Positions 35,826 through 45,261 are shown, numbered from the stretch's first letter. The stretch is 64,000 nt of DNA from Mesorhizobium sp. CAU 1732 (GCF_039888675.1 NZ_JBDQQR010000001.1:1922001-1986000); one strand, 5' to 3'. Program-made: numbers and translations. The notes: generated from the sequence alone by a model not told the origin.

Positions 35826-36997
35826 GCATCCAGGGGACATCTGTTTCGGGCGAGCAACGAGGATATGGCCGCGGCCTGATCCTCGGCCTCACGATGGCGG
35901 AGTCGATGCTGCTGCTCGTCTTCTGCCTCCTTCTGGCCGCCGGGGCGATCGTCATGCGCGAGAAGGCGGCAACCGAGCAGGCGAAGGTGGACAAGCTTGC
36001 CGTCGAGCAGGAACTCGAGGCGCAGAAGGACGCAAACGCCCTGCTTGCCGAAAAGCTCGAGGTCTTTCGCAAGGCGGTCACCGACAGGGATGCGCTCGAG
36101 AAGGAGTGGCGCGAGCTAGAACTCGCTAAGGCGTCATTGGCGGAGATTCTGAAAACCGGGCTGACGCTTGAGGAGGTCAAGAAGCAGGCTCCTATCCTTC
36201 GCGAATTGAAGGCGCGGGAAGTCACTATTGAAGAGGTGAGGACTGGGGCTGAAACACTCTTCAAGCTCCAGGAACAGGATATCACCGCGAAGGATTTCGA
36301 GGTCCTTGCACCCGTTGCCAAGGAACTGCTCGAACAAGGTCTGACAGCGGAAGACATCGAGAAGCTCGCACCGGCGATCAAGGTCCTGCGCGATCAGGTC
36401 GTCGTCTCGGCCGCCGAAAAGAAGCCCGAGGACCAACTGCTGGAGATGGTGCGCAAGGCGCAGGCCGCGGACGGTGAAGCCAAGCCGCACGAGTGGCCGC
36501 CGATCATCAATCTCAGCGAAACGAACGGCTACTTCTTCCGGTCCGGCAGTGCCGAACTGAGCCCTGCCTTTCTCGCGAGCCTGCAAGGAAAAACCGCGGA
36601 GCAGATCGCGGACATTGCCGCTCGGTATGACGTCGACGTTATTGAGGTGATCGGACACACCGACGAACAGAAAATCTCCGGGATCGAATCCAACATGGAT
36701 GGCGCCCTTCAGGGAGTGCTCAGCGGGACCACGCCCGTGAAAACACTGCGTCCGGCCGACAATGCCGGGTTGGGCCTGGCCAGGGCGATCGCTGTTGCTG
36801 AAATCCTGAAAGACGTGCCGGGGCTCGACGGGCTCACCGTGCTCCCGATGTCTGGCGCGCAGTTGATCCTGCCGGACGATACGTTGACGAATGGCGCTCA
36901 GGCTGGCGACGTCGCCTCTCGTCGGCGCATCGAGATCAGAGTTCGAAAACGGAATGGCACCGCAGTGGCAACCGACGCTGCGACCGCAGAGGATTGA
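35822..36997 (+). CDS. MotB/ZorB-like protein with TM acidic residue, helical repeats and OmpA domain
   Basis: A 391-residue protein, probably from TTG 35822 (TTGA overlap with the preceding stop; GTG 35810 is an alternative). One TM helix near residues 18-45 contains a glutamate in LTMAESMLLLVFCLLL, where MotB-like proteins have their proton-binding aspartate. Residues about 112-195 hold four about 21-residue helical repeats of the form LTxEDIEKLAPAIKxL. An OmpA peptidoglycan-binding domain covers about 235-385 (YFFRSGSAELSP, VIEVIGHTDEQK, RRRIEIRVR). This is the layout of an ion-driven stator subunit that anchors to the cell wall. It pairs with the MotA-like gene just before it. Confidence 0.75.
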   Translation: MSIQGTSVSGEQRGYGRGLILGLTMAESMLLLVFCLLLAAGAIVMREKAATEQAKVDKLAVEQELEAQKDANALLAEKLEVFRKAVTDRDALEKEWRELELAKASLAEILKTGLTLEEVKKQAPILRELKAREVTIEEVRTGAETLFKLQEQDITAKDFEVLAPVAKELLEQGLTAEDIEKLAPAIKVLRDQVVVSAAEKKPEDQLLEMVRKAQAADGEAKPHEWPPIINLSETNGYFFRSGSAELSPAFLASLQGKTAEQIADIAARYDVDVIEVIGHTDEQKISGIESNMDGALQGVLSGTTPVKTLRPADNAGLGLARAIAVAEILKDVPGLDGLTVLPMSGAQLILPDDTLTNGAQAGDVASRRRIEIRVRKRNGTAVATDAATAED

Positions 36998-37017
36998 GAA
37001 AGGCGCTGATCTCCTTG

Positions 37018-37881
37018 TTAGCGACGGGCGCCCCGCCACCCGGCGGCGCGCGCCTCCGCCTCTGAGCAGAACCACCGTTCGCCCTTGCTGGTGGAGATCT
37101 TGGTCCTGCCATAATGCTCCTGGCCAGGCAGGTGATAAATCCGTTCGCCCTTCGAACTGATATTGCCCTTGATGTCACAGGCTCCAGGGCTGGAGCTGGA
37201 CGACACCCCGACAAGCGGTGCTATCTGAGCCGGTGCCTCTTTCGACCCGCGCTGCGCGGCCCGCCATTCCCATGGGGACTGGAATGCCCCGACCCAGATT
37301 CCGAGCCGTTCCGCCTTCGCGGCTTCCTGTTGGCCTGTGTAGGCGCCATTGCTGTAACGAGGCCAGTCCATTGCCCACCCGCTCCGGACGAGCGCCTCTT
37401 GAACGCTGGTTCCGTCCGCACGGAAGCAGTCGCCGACGAAGCGACCATATTGATCACGCTCGACGAACTCGCATCGGACCGGAGACGAAGCACTCAGAAA
37501 CTCATCCAACGCGCTCGCTGCCCTGGCACCGCAGCGATAAGCTTTCCCATTGCCGTCTTCGCATGTCTGCGATGACTCCGGCGCATCGACCCCGTTTAAG
37601 CGGATGCGTTCGCCGTGGATCTCGATAGTATCCCCATCAATGACGGAGGCACGCCCAACCAGGGTGGCGGCTGAGGCGGAGGTCGTCTGTCGCAGGACCG
37701 TCCCGAATCCAAGGGCCTCACCAGTGCCAGAGAGGAAGTTAGCCCCTGCGTATCCAGCCACGCCCACGGCCAGCAGTGCAGCCGCAATCAGCCATCGAGC
37801 GCTTCGAGGTGTCCTCCCTCGTGAACGCCTGGCCTTCGAGCGGCTTCTTTGCCGCCGACCAATTCGGATAAGTTCGCCCAT
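37018..37881 (-). CDS. Membrane-anchored thermonuclease (SNase family)
   Basis: A 287-residue protein from ATG 37881 (AGGGG upstream). A basic N-terminus and one TM helix (about 29-50) anchor it facing the periplasm. The SNase domain (about 75-200) shows IDGDTIEIHGERIRL and NGVDAPESSQ with the metal-binding Asp and catalytic Arg/Glu, and ERDQYGRFVGDC with the second Arg. The C-terminal about 60 residues match the short domain (CDIKGNISSKGERIYHLPG, WFCSEAEARAAGWR) often attached to such nucleases. It would degrade DNA or RNA outside the cytoplasm. It is convergent with the motor-like operon and may be the last gene of the minus-strand cluster. Confidence 0.88.
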   Translation of the reverse strand: MGELIRIGRRQRSRSKARRSRGRTPRSARWLIAAALLAVGVAGYAGANFLSGTGEALGFGTVLRQTTSASAATLVGRASVIDGDTIEIHGERIRLNGVDAPESSQTCEDGNGKAYRCGARAASALDEFLSASSPVRCEFVERDQYGRFVGDCFRADGTSVQEALVRSGWAMDWPRYSNGAYTGQQEAAKAERLGIWVGAFQSPWEWRAAQRGSKEAPAQIAPLVGVSSSSSPGACDIKGNISSKGERIYHLPGQEHYGRTKISTSKGERWFCSEAEARAAGWRGARR

Positions 37882-37982
37882 GTAACCCCTGATGCCTCGG
37901 ACACTATGCCCGAAATCACGGCATTCCGCTATTCGTCGAGCGTACCTCGGTTAATCAAACCGACCTCCCACGAGATAGCCAT

Positions 37983-38465
37983 TCATCGACATTCGCCGTT
38001 CGACCTCAGCGACTTCACCAACCGTTCCACCACGGGGCCGTTTCGCTCGATGTCGGAACGATCGTATTCGATCTGGAAATAGGCAGCCTGATCCCGACAC
38101 AACGGAATGGCTCGTTCGTACATAACGCGCTCGCTCCTTCGGCCGGACCAGCTAGCCCACCGCCGCGTTTTGCGTTCGTACGTGATCTCCCAGCCTTCCG
38201 CCTTGTCCTGGTCGATGCGCAAACCGACTTCTGACAAGAATTCGCCCTCAGTAATGTGGCTGCCCCAGATCCTCAGCTCGGTGTCGCCGTCAGGCGACAC
38301 CGATATCCCGCCATCGCCGTTTTCGGACTCTTCCACCTTCGAGAACCCTGGCGGAATGTCGATCCAGTAGCCGAAACGAGCATTGCCGTAGCTGCCCCAA
38401 TCCGCAGCCGAAGTCGACACAGCGCAAGCGAGCAGCAGTCCGACCGCCAAGAGCACCTGTTTCAT
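37983..38465 (-). CDS. Secreted protein of unknown function, about 160 residues
   Basis: ATG 38465 follows a GGAG-containing leader. The first about 21 residues are a signal peptide (MKQVLLAVGLLLACAVSTSA) cut before ADWGSYGNARFGYWIDIP. The mature part is a small alpha-beta domain starting with the YGNARFGYWIDIPPGF pattern seen in many short periplasmic proteins of rhizobia, with two cysteines (CRDQ, GECR) that could pair. No enzymatic motif. It lies between the thermonuclease and another secreted protein on the same strand. Confidence 0.75.
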   Translation of the reverse strand: MKQVLLAVGLLLACAVSTSAADWGSYGNARFGYWIDIPPGFSKVEESENGDGGISVSPDGDTELRIWGSHITEGEFLSEVGLRIDQDKAEGWEITYERKTRRWASWSGRRSERVMYERAIPLCRDQAAYFQIEYDRSDIERNGPVVERLVKSLRSNGECR

Positions 38466-38485
38466 CGTCAAAACTCCTGTCCCCC

Positions 38486-38836
38486 TCATTGCTGAGGCGG
38501 CTGAAGGCTGCTGATGCATTCCCCGTAGAACGTCTGCGTGTCGGAACCTGGCGCGCTCACACTGACGCTCGCAGGTAGCCGAAGGGAGAACACGAATTCC
38601 TGCGCGCCGTACTGGGCTGTCATCAAACTCGACCCGACGCTCAGCGGGACCGGCGGCGTCTGGCCCACCTGAAGGGTGTTGTCGTCGGCACTCATTCCGC
38701 CTCTGAAGGTGAGGATCATCGGCGGCATCTTCTCGAACTGGCAGGCGACAATTGTTGGATCATCCGCAGTTGCGGGAGCAATGGAAAACAGCATCGCTAG
38801 GAATGCGATCGCGCCGGTGGTGCAGCGGAGGTTCAT
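38486..38836 (-). CDS. Secreted protein of unknown function, about 116 residues
   Basis: Start chosen at ATG 38836, giving a signal peptide (MNLRCTTGAIAFLAMLFSIA, cleavage near ATADD). The longer frame to 38914 would bury that signal. The mature chain is beta-rich with two cysteines (IVACQF and YGECIS) likely forming a disulfide. The family is not recognised. It is placed 100 bp after the YhaN-like gene and 20 bp before the next secreted gene, in line with one minus-strand transcript. Confidence 0.7.
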   Translation of the reverse strand: MNLRCTTGAIAFLAMLFSIAPATADDPTIVACQFEKMPPMILTFRGGMSADDNTLQVGQTPPVPLSVGSSLMTAQYGAQEFVFSLRLPASVSVSAPGSDTQTFYGECISSLQPPQQ

Positions 38837-38935
38837 CCCATCAATACGGAGCAACCTGGTCAAAACTTGAACTCCGGCATCGGCTGTGAGTAGTCGTTCT
38901 CCAGTCGATGCCAACCCTTCAGGATGGTCTACCAG

Positions 38936-41900
38936 CTAGGCGACTTTTTGGTTGCTCTCTACTAGATGCAACGGCACTGTCGCCTGCGGCAGTTCGTGGA
39001 TCGTGACGCTCGGACACACCTTCCGCGCGAGGTCGCACAGGTGCCGATGATGGGTGAAGTAGACCACCTGACCCACCTTCGCCATCCCCGCGAAGAGACG
39101 AAAGGCCTCCTCTGCACGGAAATCGTCAAAGGTCTCCATGATGTCATCGGCAAGGAATGGCACCGGGTAATGCGAAGACGCGAACTCATGATATCCAGCA
39201 ACGCGAAGCGCAAGATAGAGCTGGAATCGAGTTCCCTTCGAAAGCGCTGACGCAATTTTCGATCCGCCATCTGCGCTCACGGCGACCAACATCTCGGTGT
39301 CCTTGTCAGGCTGGGTCGCAAGCCCTCTGTAGGCACCCCTGCTGATCGTATGGAACGCCTCAGATGCCTGAGCCATCATGGAACTCCGATGGCGCTCCCG
39401 GTAAATGCGGAGCGCTTGCTCGGCCGCCGCGACTCCAATCCGGAGCTTCAGATAGCGGACAGCCTTCTCTTCGATCTCGAGTGACACAGTCCGACGACGC
39501 TCTTCGATCCGAGCGACGGCATCGTCATCTCCTATCGCATTGACCGCGTCTGCCGCCTTGCTGTGTTCGGTGAACAGTTCTCGGCTCCGTTGATCCTGAT
39601 CCTCGAAACGGCCTTTGAGTTCTGCCGCCTCCGTTTCAAGGGCTGCCCGATCAGTGTTCTCGAGAGACTTTTCAGCTTCGTCGAGGGTAGGTGATCCAAC
39701 AGCGTTTATGATGTCCGCCGCAGCGGAATCAGCTTCATCCCTGAGCGTAGCTCGCTGCTCCAGCTGCCGCAGCACGACACCGATGTCCGAGAGCGAGGGC
39801 ACGCCAAAGAACTGGAGGAGTTCTGCCTTCCGTCGTCCATGGATCGCGGCGGCGTCAGACAACTCGCGCTGCTTTTCCCTCGCTACCTGGACGGCCTGCT
39901 CTTTCTCAAGGCGGCGGTTCCTGGCGGACTCGGCCTCGCGAATGCGATGTTCTATCGCCGCGGCGAGATCCAGCGGAGCCGACTGCTGTGCGGGGATGCT
40001 CAGTTCATCAGCGAGGCGGCCCACCTCGGCAGTGAAGTCGCCTTGGTCCCGCTCCATCTTCGCGACCCGATCCGCCAGCCCGCTCTTCTTCTCGATGAAG
40101 GAGCCGAGATCGCCGACCGCTGACAGGATTTCTCGAACGTCCGCCACCGGCCGCGGGCCTTCGCCGCCCAGCCACGACGTGGAGCACGCCGCCGTCCATT
40201 CGGATGTCCACCGCCGATCGTCCGCGACGGCTTCCTTATGGATGCGCTCGCGGTCTCCCAGTTCCCGCGCACGGTCTTCGAAGTCTTGCCGGAGCCGCTT
40301 GATTTCGGATGCCCGGTCGACGACGGCCTGCGCAGACACTGCGAGCGCCTCGAAGCTGGCGTTCGGATCATGCGACACGCCACAGGCGGCCAAAGCGGCC
40401 TTCAGGCGGTCGCCAACGGCTGCACCATCGGCCTTCGCCGCTGCCCGGTCGCGCTCGACTGCACGAATTGAAGACAATGTTTCAAGAGCGAGATCGCGCG
40501 AGTCTAGCCAAGACTCAAGCCGTTCGGGGGACGTGTCTCCCCGGAAGCCCGGCGTGATGCGCAAGAAGGCCTCGGCGATTTCGCCGTTGAAGCTTTGGAG
40601 GTGCGTTTTCGCGGCTTCCAGGAGCTCTTCGGCGCGGGCAATGTCTGCGTCCAAGACAGCAGCGGCTTGAAGGCCTTGATGAAGTCTCGCAAGTTCATTG
40701 ACATGCACGAGGCGGGCGTTCGTTGCGAGGTCGTCGCGCCGGAGGGTATTTTCAAAGACGTCGGCAGTGCTCTCGTCCAATTTCCGGCGATGCTCTGCCC
40801 ATGCCTGCTCGCGGGCCGCCCGAACGGTACCAGCTTCGTGGTCAGTCACCACGCCTGCGACGGCTTCCAACGCATCGAGTTCGGCGGTCAGGTGCTGCCG
40901 GTCCGATGCCAGACGCTCAACCTCCTGCTGGTGGCGCTCGACCGTCTTTCGAGCCGTTGCCAGGTCAGCCTTCCACTGTTTGACGGTAAACTTGTCCGGC
41001 ACCGCCATCTCGAGAAGTTGCTGTGGGTCCCCGGTCCATGGTGTCAGGCCCCGCAGCCTCGTAGACAGCGTCTCCTGATGTGAGGCAAGCGCACGGTCAG
41101 CCAGTCGCAGACGGACGCGGTGGTCGTCGGCTCGCAGCGCGGCCAGCGCAGTCGCGAGACCTGCCATGACGGCGTCGCTGTCGGGTGTGACGACTGTTCC
41201 TTGTCCCGCTGCCTCGAGCTTCTCTCGAGCCTCGTCCAAACGACGCCGGGCGCCTGAAACCTCGCCTTCAGCCGACCGGAGCGACGACGTTACGCCGGAA
41301 CGGCTCTCGATAAGTTCGCGGAGGGAACCGATCACGGACGTCCGGAGAACCAGCCGTGCTGGATCGGTCTCATCTTCCCGGCCAATCCGACGCAGAATTC
41401 CTGCGATCGCGGCGTCGGCCTCACGTATCTGCAATCGACGCTCGGGAATGTCCTTCGCCGCGGTGAGATAGCGAGCCCGCAGGTCAGGCAGCCGCGACGC
41501 GCGTTCGGCAAGCCTCAGTGCAACATCGTCGACGGACTCCTTCTCCAACTCCGACACGAGTTCATTGATGTTCTCGACTGCGCTTTTCGAACGCGTCGCC
41601 AGCTCGATCTCATCTTTCTGCAGCGTTGCAAGTTCCTCTGCCACTCCGATAGGGGCCTCCGGCAGGGAATCAAGGGGAGCGAGCTTCTCACGGACGGTTC
41701 GCAGGGTCGTCAGGCGCGGTAGCGCCGCGAGCAGACGTTGAATCTCGTCGATCCGCGACTGAATTCGGCCGCGGGTGGCGATCGTTTCTTCATACTGTGA
41801 CGAAGCACTTTCTCGCGCCCCGACCAACTGGGCATATCGGCTGGCCAGCGTGTCGATCTTTGTTCGCTCGTCTTTGAGGGCCTCTAGCTGACTCTTCAGT

Positions 41901-42457
41901 TCGCCGAGTTCTCCGCTCCGCGCTCGCTTCTTGTAGAAGCCGTCGGCCTCCGTTCTCAGGTCGCCAAGCCGATGGCTCAGGTCAGCCAGGCCAGCACTGG
42001 CCGAAAACAGGAGCTCGCCGAGATCGCCTTCGCTCGCCAGGATGCTTTCGCCGCCTGCTTCCAGCGTGTCGTCGTCGAGCGAGAACATGGTCCGGTACGA
42101 CTCCCGATCGATGCCTCCGAAATCACCGCGCAGCACGGCTTCGGAAATCGGCTGGTCATCCGCATCGAGGAGGCTGTTCTGTGGGCGCTTGATACGAAAG
42201 ACTTCCCGCTCGCCCGTAGATAGCTCCAGAGCCGCGCCGAGCCGCATCGAAGGATAAGAATGCAGGAAGCCATAGGGGCTACGCGTCTCGATGCCGAACA
42301 GGAGGTCGAGCACGCCGGCAAGTGCTGTCGACTTCCCGGCTTCGTTCGGACCGTACACGATGTGCAGGTCCGGGCTGCCTTTGGTGCGCTGGCCGAAGTC
42401 GATCACGTGATCGGTGAATTTGCCGTAGCGGGTGAGATCAAGACGACGAATACGCAT
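38936..42457 (-). CDS. SbcC/YhaN-like SMC-type ATPase
   Basis: An 1173-residue ABC/SMC-type ATPase. Walker A GPNEAGKSTAL lies at about residues 36-46, two long coiled-coil blocks span the middle (about 170-1000), and the C-terminal half-site has an LSKGTRFQLYLALR signature near 1075 and Walker B PFLADDIMETFDD near 1108. The opening MRIRRLDLTRYGKFTDHVID is typical of YhaN. It starts at ATG 42457, overlapping the phosphoesterase stop by one base (TGATG). With that partner it should form an SbcCD/Mre11-Rad50-like DNA end-processing complex. Similar pairs occur in DNA repair and in defence islands. Confidence 0.9.
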   Translation of the reverse strand: MRIRRLDLTRYGKFTDHVIDFGQRTKGSPDLHIVYGPNEAGKSTALAGVLDLLFGIETRSPYGFLHSYPSMRLGAALELSTGEREVFRIKRPQNSLLDADDQPISEAVLRGDFGGIDRESYRTMFSLDDDTLEAGGESILASEGDLGELLFSASAGLADLSHRLGDLRTEADGFYKKRARSGELGELKSQLEALKDERTKIDTLASRYAQLVGARESASSQYEETIATRGRIQSRIDEIQRLLAALPRLTTLRTVREKLAPLDSLPEAPIGVAEELATLQKDEIELATRSKSAVENINELVSELEKESVDDVALRLAERASRLPDLRARYLTAAKDIPERRLQIREADAAIAGILRRIGREDETDPARLVLRTSVIGSLRELIESRSGVTSSLRSAEGEVSGARRRLDEAREKLEAAGQGTVVTPDSDAVMAGLATALAALRADDHRVRLRLADRALASHQETLSTRLRGLTPWTGDPQQLLEMAVPDKFTVKQWKADLATARKTVERHQQEVERLASDRQHLTAELDALEAVAGVVTDHEAGTVRAAREQAWAEHRRKLDESTADVFENTLRRDDLATNARLVHVNELARLHQGLQAAAVLDADIARAEELLEAAKTHLQSFNGEIAEAFLRITPGFRGDTSPERLESWLDSRDLALETLSSIRAVERDRAAAKADGAAVGDRLKAALAACGVSHDPNASFEALAVSAQAVVDRASEIKRLRQDFEDRARELGDRERIHKEAVADDRRWTSEWTAACSTSWLGGEGPRPVADVREILSAVGDLGSFIEKKSGLADRVAKMERDQGDFTAEVGRLADELSIPAQQSAPLDLAAAIEHRIREAESARNRRLEKEQAVQVAREKQRELSDAAAIHGRRKAELLQFFGVPSLSDIGVVLRQLEQRATLRDEADSAAADIINAVGSPTLDEAEKSLENTDRAALETEAAELKGRFEDQDQRSRELFTEHSKAADAVNAIGDDDAVARIEERRRTVSLEIEEKAVRYLKLRIGVAAAEQALRIYRERHRSSMMAQASEAFHTISRGAYRGLATQPDKDTEMLVAVSADGGSKIASALSKGTRFQLYLALRVAGYHEFASSHYPVPFLADDIMETFDDFRAEEAFRLFAGMAKVGQVVYFTHHRHLCDLARKVCPSVTIHELPQATVPLHLVESNQKVA

Positions 42458-43731
42458 CAGGCGGCCTCCACGTCCGAGTCGGCATGCAGGCGTGCGACTA
42501 CGTTGTCCGCGCCCTCATTCAGCAGGTCAGCAACGACGATGTCGAAGGCGGCCTCGTCCTCTCCAAGTATGTGTCGGCATTCCGGCGGCAGCTGTCCTCT
42601 CAGTTCCTCGGCGACGTCGAATGCCGCAGCCTTGAACGCATCCGAGCCTGCTACCTCGTCCGAGATCAGGCGCCGCAGCTCCGCCAGCGGATCTCCGGAA
42701 TCGACCAGCGCAGCCGAGGGCGGTTGGCACTGGACCTCGAGTTTTTCGACCCAACAGCGCCCGACCGTGGATGCCCGGTCATCGGCTTCGGCTTTGAGGA
42801 GATCTATGTCGCGCCGCATGCGCCAAGCGAGGGGAGTGGTGCCCGTCAGGCGGACGCGCGCAACCAGGTGATCGGAAGCGGCATCCGTCCGGCTCCGCTC
42901 CAGCGCCCTTCCGATTTCCCGAGCAAGGCCGATCCAGTCTTCAGTCTGGCTCGTATCAACTTCAACCCGTTCGAACTGCGCGACGCTCGTGAAACGCTCT
43001 TCGATCCGGACTGACAGATCGTCGGTGACGGTCACGAGTGATACCGACTTGACGCCGGCTTCGTTGATGTCGCGCCCCTGCGGCATACCGGGCATGACCA
43101 CGGTGCATTTCCCTTCGAATACCGATCGTTTGTGGATGTGACCCAGTGCCCAGTATTGGAAGCCCGTCGCCTGGAGGTCGGCGAGGCTGCATGGGGCATA
43201 GGGATTGTGGCCACTCGATCCAGAGAGGCTGGTGTGAAGGATGCCGAGGTTGAAGGCGCCCTCGATCGCGGGCTTGTACTTGCCGACGAGACTTTCAGGT
43301 GCCTGCGGCTCGGCAAAGCTCAGGCCATGAACGAAGACGGGGAAGTCGCCTCGCGCTCTCTCGACCGCAATGGCTTCGGCCCGCCCGCTGAACACCTTCA
43401 CCGTTTCCGGAAAGACCAATTCCTTCGTGATCTGCGAGACGGCGTCGTGATTGCCCCTGATGATGAAAACACGAATGCCCGCTTCGTGCAGCCGACGCAC
43501 CTGTTCCGCGAGAAACCGCGCCGTCTTCATCGATGTCTGCTCGCCGTCGTAGAGATCGCCAGCCAGCAGCAGCGCGTCGACCTGCTCTCGAAGGCAGAGA
43601 TCAATGACACGCACGAATGCCTGCCGGGTCGCATTCCCGATCAGGTCGGCGAGTTCCGGGCTTCGCATAGCCAAAGATCTGAGCGGAGAATCCAAATGGA
43701 TATCCGCCGCGTGAACAAATCGATACGCCAC
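42457..43731 (-). CDS. SbcD/YhaO-like DNA exonuclease (metallophosphoesterase)
   Basis: A 424-residue Mre11/SbcD-type nuclease from GTG 43731 (GGGAGG upstream). The phosphoesterase motifs occur in order: HAADIHLDSPL, LAGDLYDG, IRGNHDAV, GILHTSLSG and LGHIHKR, followed by a DNA-binding/capping C-terminal region. The YhaO hallmark opening (ADIHLDSPLR) distinguishes it from classical SbcD. It is translationally coupled to the YhaN-like ATPase, which would open DNA ends for it. First gene of the minus-strand cluster that ends with the anchored thermonuclease. Confidence 0.92.
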   Translation of the reverse strand: MAYRFVHAADIHLDSPLRSLAMRSPELADLIGNATRQAFVRVIDLCLREQVDALLLAGDLYDGEQTSMKTARFLAEQVRRLHEAGIRVFIIRGNHDAVSQITKELVFPETVKVFSGRAEAIAVERARGDFPVFVHGLSFAEPQAPESLVGKYKPAIEGAFNLGILHTSLSGSSGHNPYAPCSLADLQATGFQYWALGHIHKRSVFEGKCTVVMPGMPQGRDINEAGVKSVSLVTVTDDLSVRIEERFTSVAQFERVEVDTSQTEDWIGLAREIGRALERSRTDAASDHLVARVRLTGTTPLAWRMRRDIDLLKAEADDRASTVGRCWVEKLEVQCQPPSAALVDSGDPLAELRRLISDEVAGSDAFKAAAFDVAEELRGQLPPECRHILGEDEAAFDIVVADLLNEGADNVVARLHADSDVEAA

Positions 43732-44124
43732 TTACCCAACCTCCCGCTCCCAATCAGCTGCCGATGATTCCCCAAGGAACCGTACGTTTGCATGCCATAG
43801 CGGTGTTGGGTGCCAATTCCTGTCATGTGTCCCCAGGAAACTGCGCTGTTAGATGAGAAGGGAAGGATGGAAGGCGGCGCGCGGTGCTTTTGGCGGGTCC
43901 ATGTTCCAAGAAGCGTAAATTCCGCAGTATTCGGGAGTAACCGCCACTAGCTACCGGATTCGCGTTTTCTCTCTGGCAACAAGCATCCGCGAAGGGTGGA
44001 ACCTTGCCGTCTGGATTGACTGCCGGATGTGTAAGAATTTCGAAAACCGATCTGGGCATTTTTCCCGCAACGTCGTCGACAGGAGCGGTGCTTCGGTCAT
44101 CACGTGCATGGTTTGGGAGATATC
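43732..44124. other. 393-bp divergent intergenic region
   Basis: It lies between the minus-strand nuclease pair and the plus-strand HNH-like gene and must hold promoters for both. I see no convincing gene, RNA or repeat in it. Confidence 0.4.
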
Positions 44125-45132
44125 ATGGCAGGCGAAATATTCATCTCGATGACTGGCGACCGAAATGAACTCTGGGCGGAATGCCTGCAGCGGAACCTGG
44201 TCGCGCTTGGTTTCGACAGGCCGTATTTCGAGGCATGGCATGGAGGAGACTACGAAGGCTATCTGGCGCTCGAACGGGCGGCGGCGCCTGCGGGTTCTCT
44301 CGACGGAGACATCAAGGCTCGCGCGACACTCTGGTTCAATCGCGCCACACGGCTCACGGAGAGCGAAGGTGACGTCTGGTTGCATCGCGACGGCAACAAC
44401 CTTTATTGGGCTGAAACCACCGCGGATGCGCCAGTGTTCGAGCCCTACGATGATCAGGTGATGATCGCGAAGCCGGTCGGCGGATGGTTACGGCGAAACA
44501 GGAAGACCGTCGCCCTCACATGGAATTCAATACACCCGAAAGCCAAGGACTACCTGGTCACGCAACAGGCGATCTTCAGGGTCGCGAACGAGGACATGAA
44601 GGCCTACCTGCGTGCGCTGATCGAGGGTTCTAGTCTGGACGCGTGGCACACACGTCCGGACTGGAGGGAGCGGCTTGGGGAGGGCAAGGGCAAGTCGCTT
44701 GGAAAGAACGTTGAGCTTTCCGAAATGGCGATAACCCGCATGATTTTTTCGATCAGGGACACCGTCAAGAATTCGAACGGTCAACTCGTTCTGAAGACCC
44801 TGAAGGACAAGAAACTCCTATGCTCGGAAGCGGAGATGCGGTCCCATCTCGCCGATCTTATGAAGAGCCAGCAGGGACTCTGTGCGATCACGAAGCTCCC
44901 GATGCACCTCGACGGACAGGACGGTTTTGAGCACGACATGCTGGCCTCAGCTGATCGCATCGACAGCAATGGTCATTATGCAATCGGGAACGTCCAGCTG
45001 GTGTGCCGATTTGTGAACTTCTGGAAGTGTGCCCAGGAGAACGGCCGATTTGTCGAGCTCCTGAACCGTGTCGTAGCCCGGCGCGTATCCGAAGGGGTCA
45101 CGGCGTGTGGAGAGTTAGCTTCATGCACTTAA
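44125..45132 (+). CDS. Protein with C-terminal HNH-like domain
   Basis: A 335-residue protein from ATG 44125 with GGGAGA upstream. The first about 240 residues form an unknown alpha-beta domain, opening with MAGEIFISMTGDRNELWAEC and holding several tryptophans. The C-terminal part has an HNH-like block: CAITKLPM, then ASADRIDSNGHYAIGNVQLV, the D-R-(I)-D...G-H-Y...N pattern of McrA/RecA-independent HNH proteins, but with only one clear cysteine pair candidate. It could be a structure- or modification-dependent endonuclease. Transcribed toward the glycosylase-like gene. The HNH call is by pattern, so moderate. Confidence 0.6.
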   Translation: MAGEIFISMTGDRNELWAECLQRNLVALGFDRPYFEAWHGGDYEGYLALERAAAPAGSLDGDIKARATLWFNRATRLTESEGDVWLHRDGNNLYWAETTADAPVFEPYDDQVMIAKPVGGWLRRNRKTVALTWNSIHPKAKDYLVTQQAIFRVANEDMKAYLRALIEGSSLDAWHTRPDWRERLGEGKGKSLGKNVELSEMAITRMIFSIRDTVKNSNGQLVLKTLKDKKLLCSEAEMRSHLADLMKSQQGLCAITKLPMHLDGQDGFEHDMLASADRIDSNGHYAIGNVQLVCRFVNFWKCAQENGRFVELLNRVVARRVSEGVTACGELASCT

Positions 45133-45261
45133 GCGCATCCTGACTGGCTGGGTGCCTCTCAGACCCAGCCTGTTATTTGGGGCGGTTGCTACCGAACGGT
45201 GGACCGATCTTTGAAGTAGCCCTCCCGGCATCCGACCCACCATCAAGCATAAGGAAGCACG

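Noticed and set aside
32160..36997. Flagellar stator or Tol-Pal genes
   Set aside because: No other flagellar or Tol genes nearby; the MotA-like tail is far longer, and the vWA-like and coiled-coil partners do not belong to those systems.
39615..40670. 351-codon plus-strand frame within the YhaN-like gene
   Set aside because: Serine/arginine-rich antisense shadow of the coiled-coil region; no start signal or motif.
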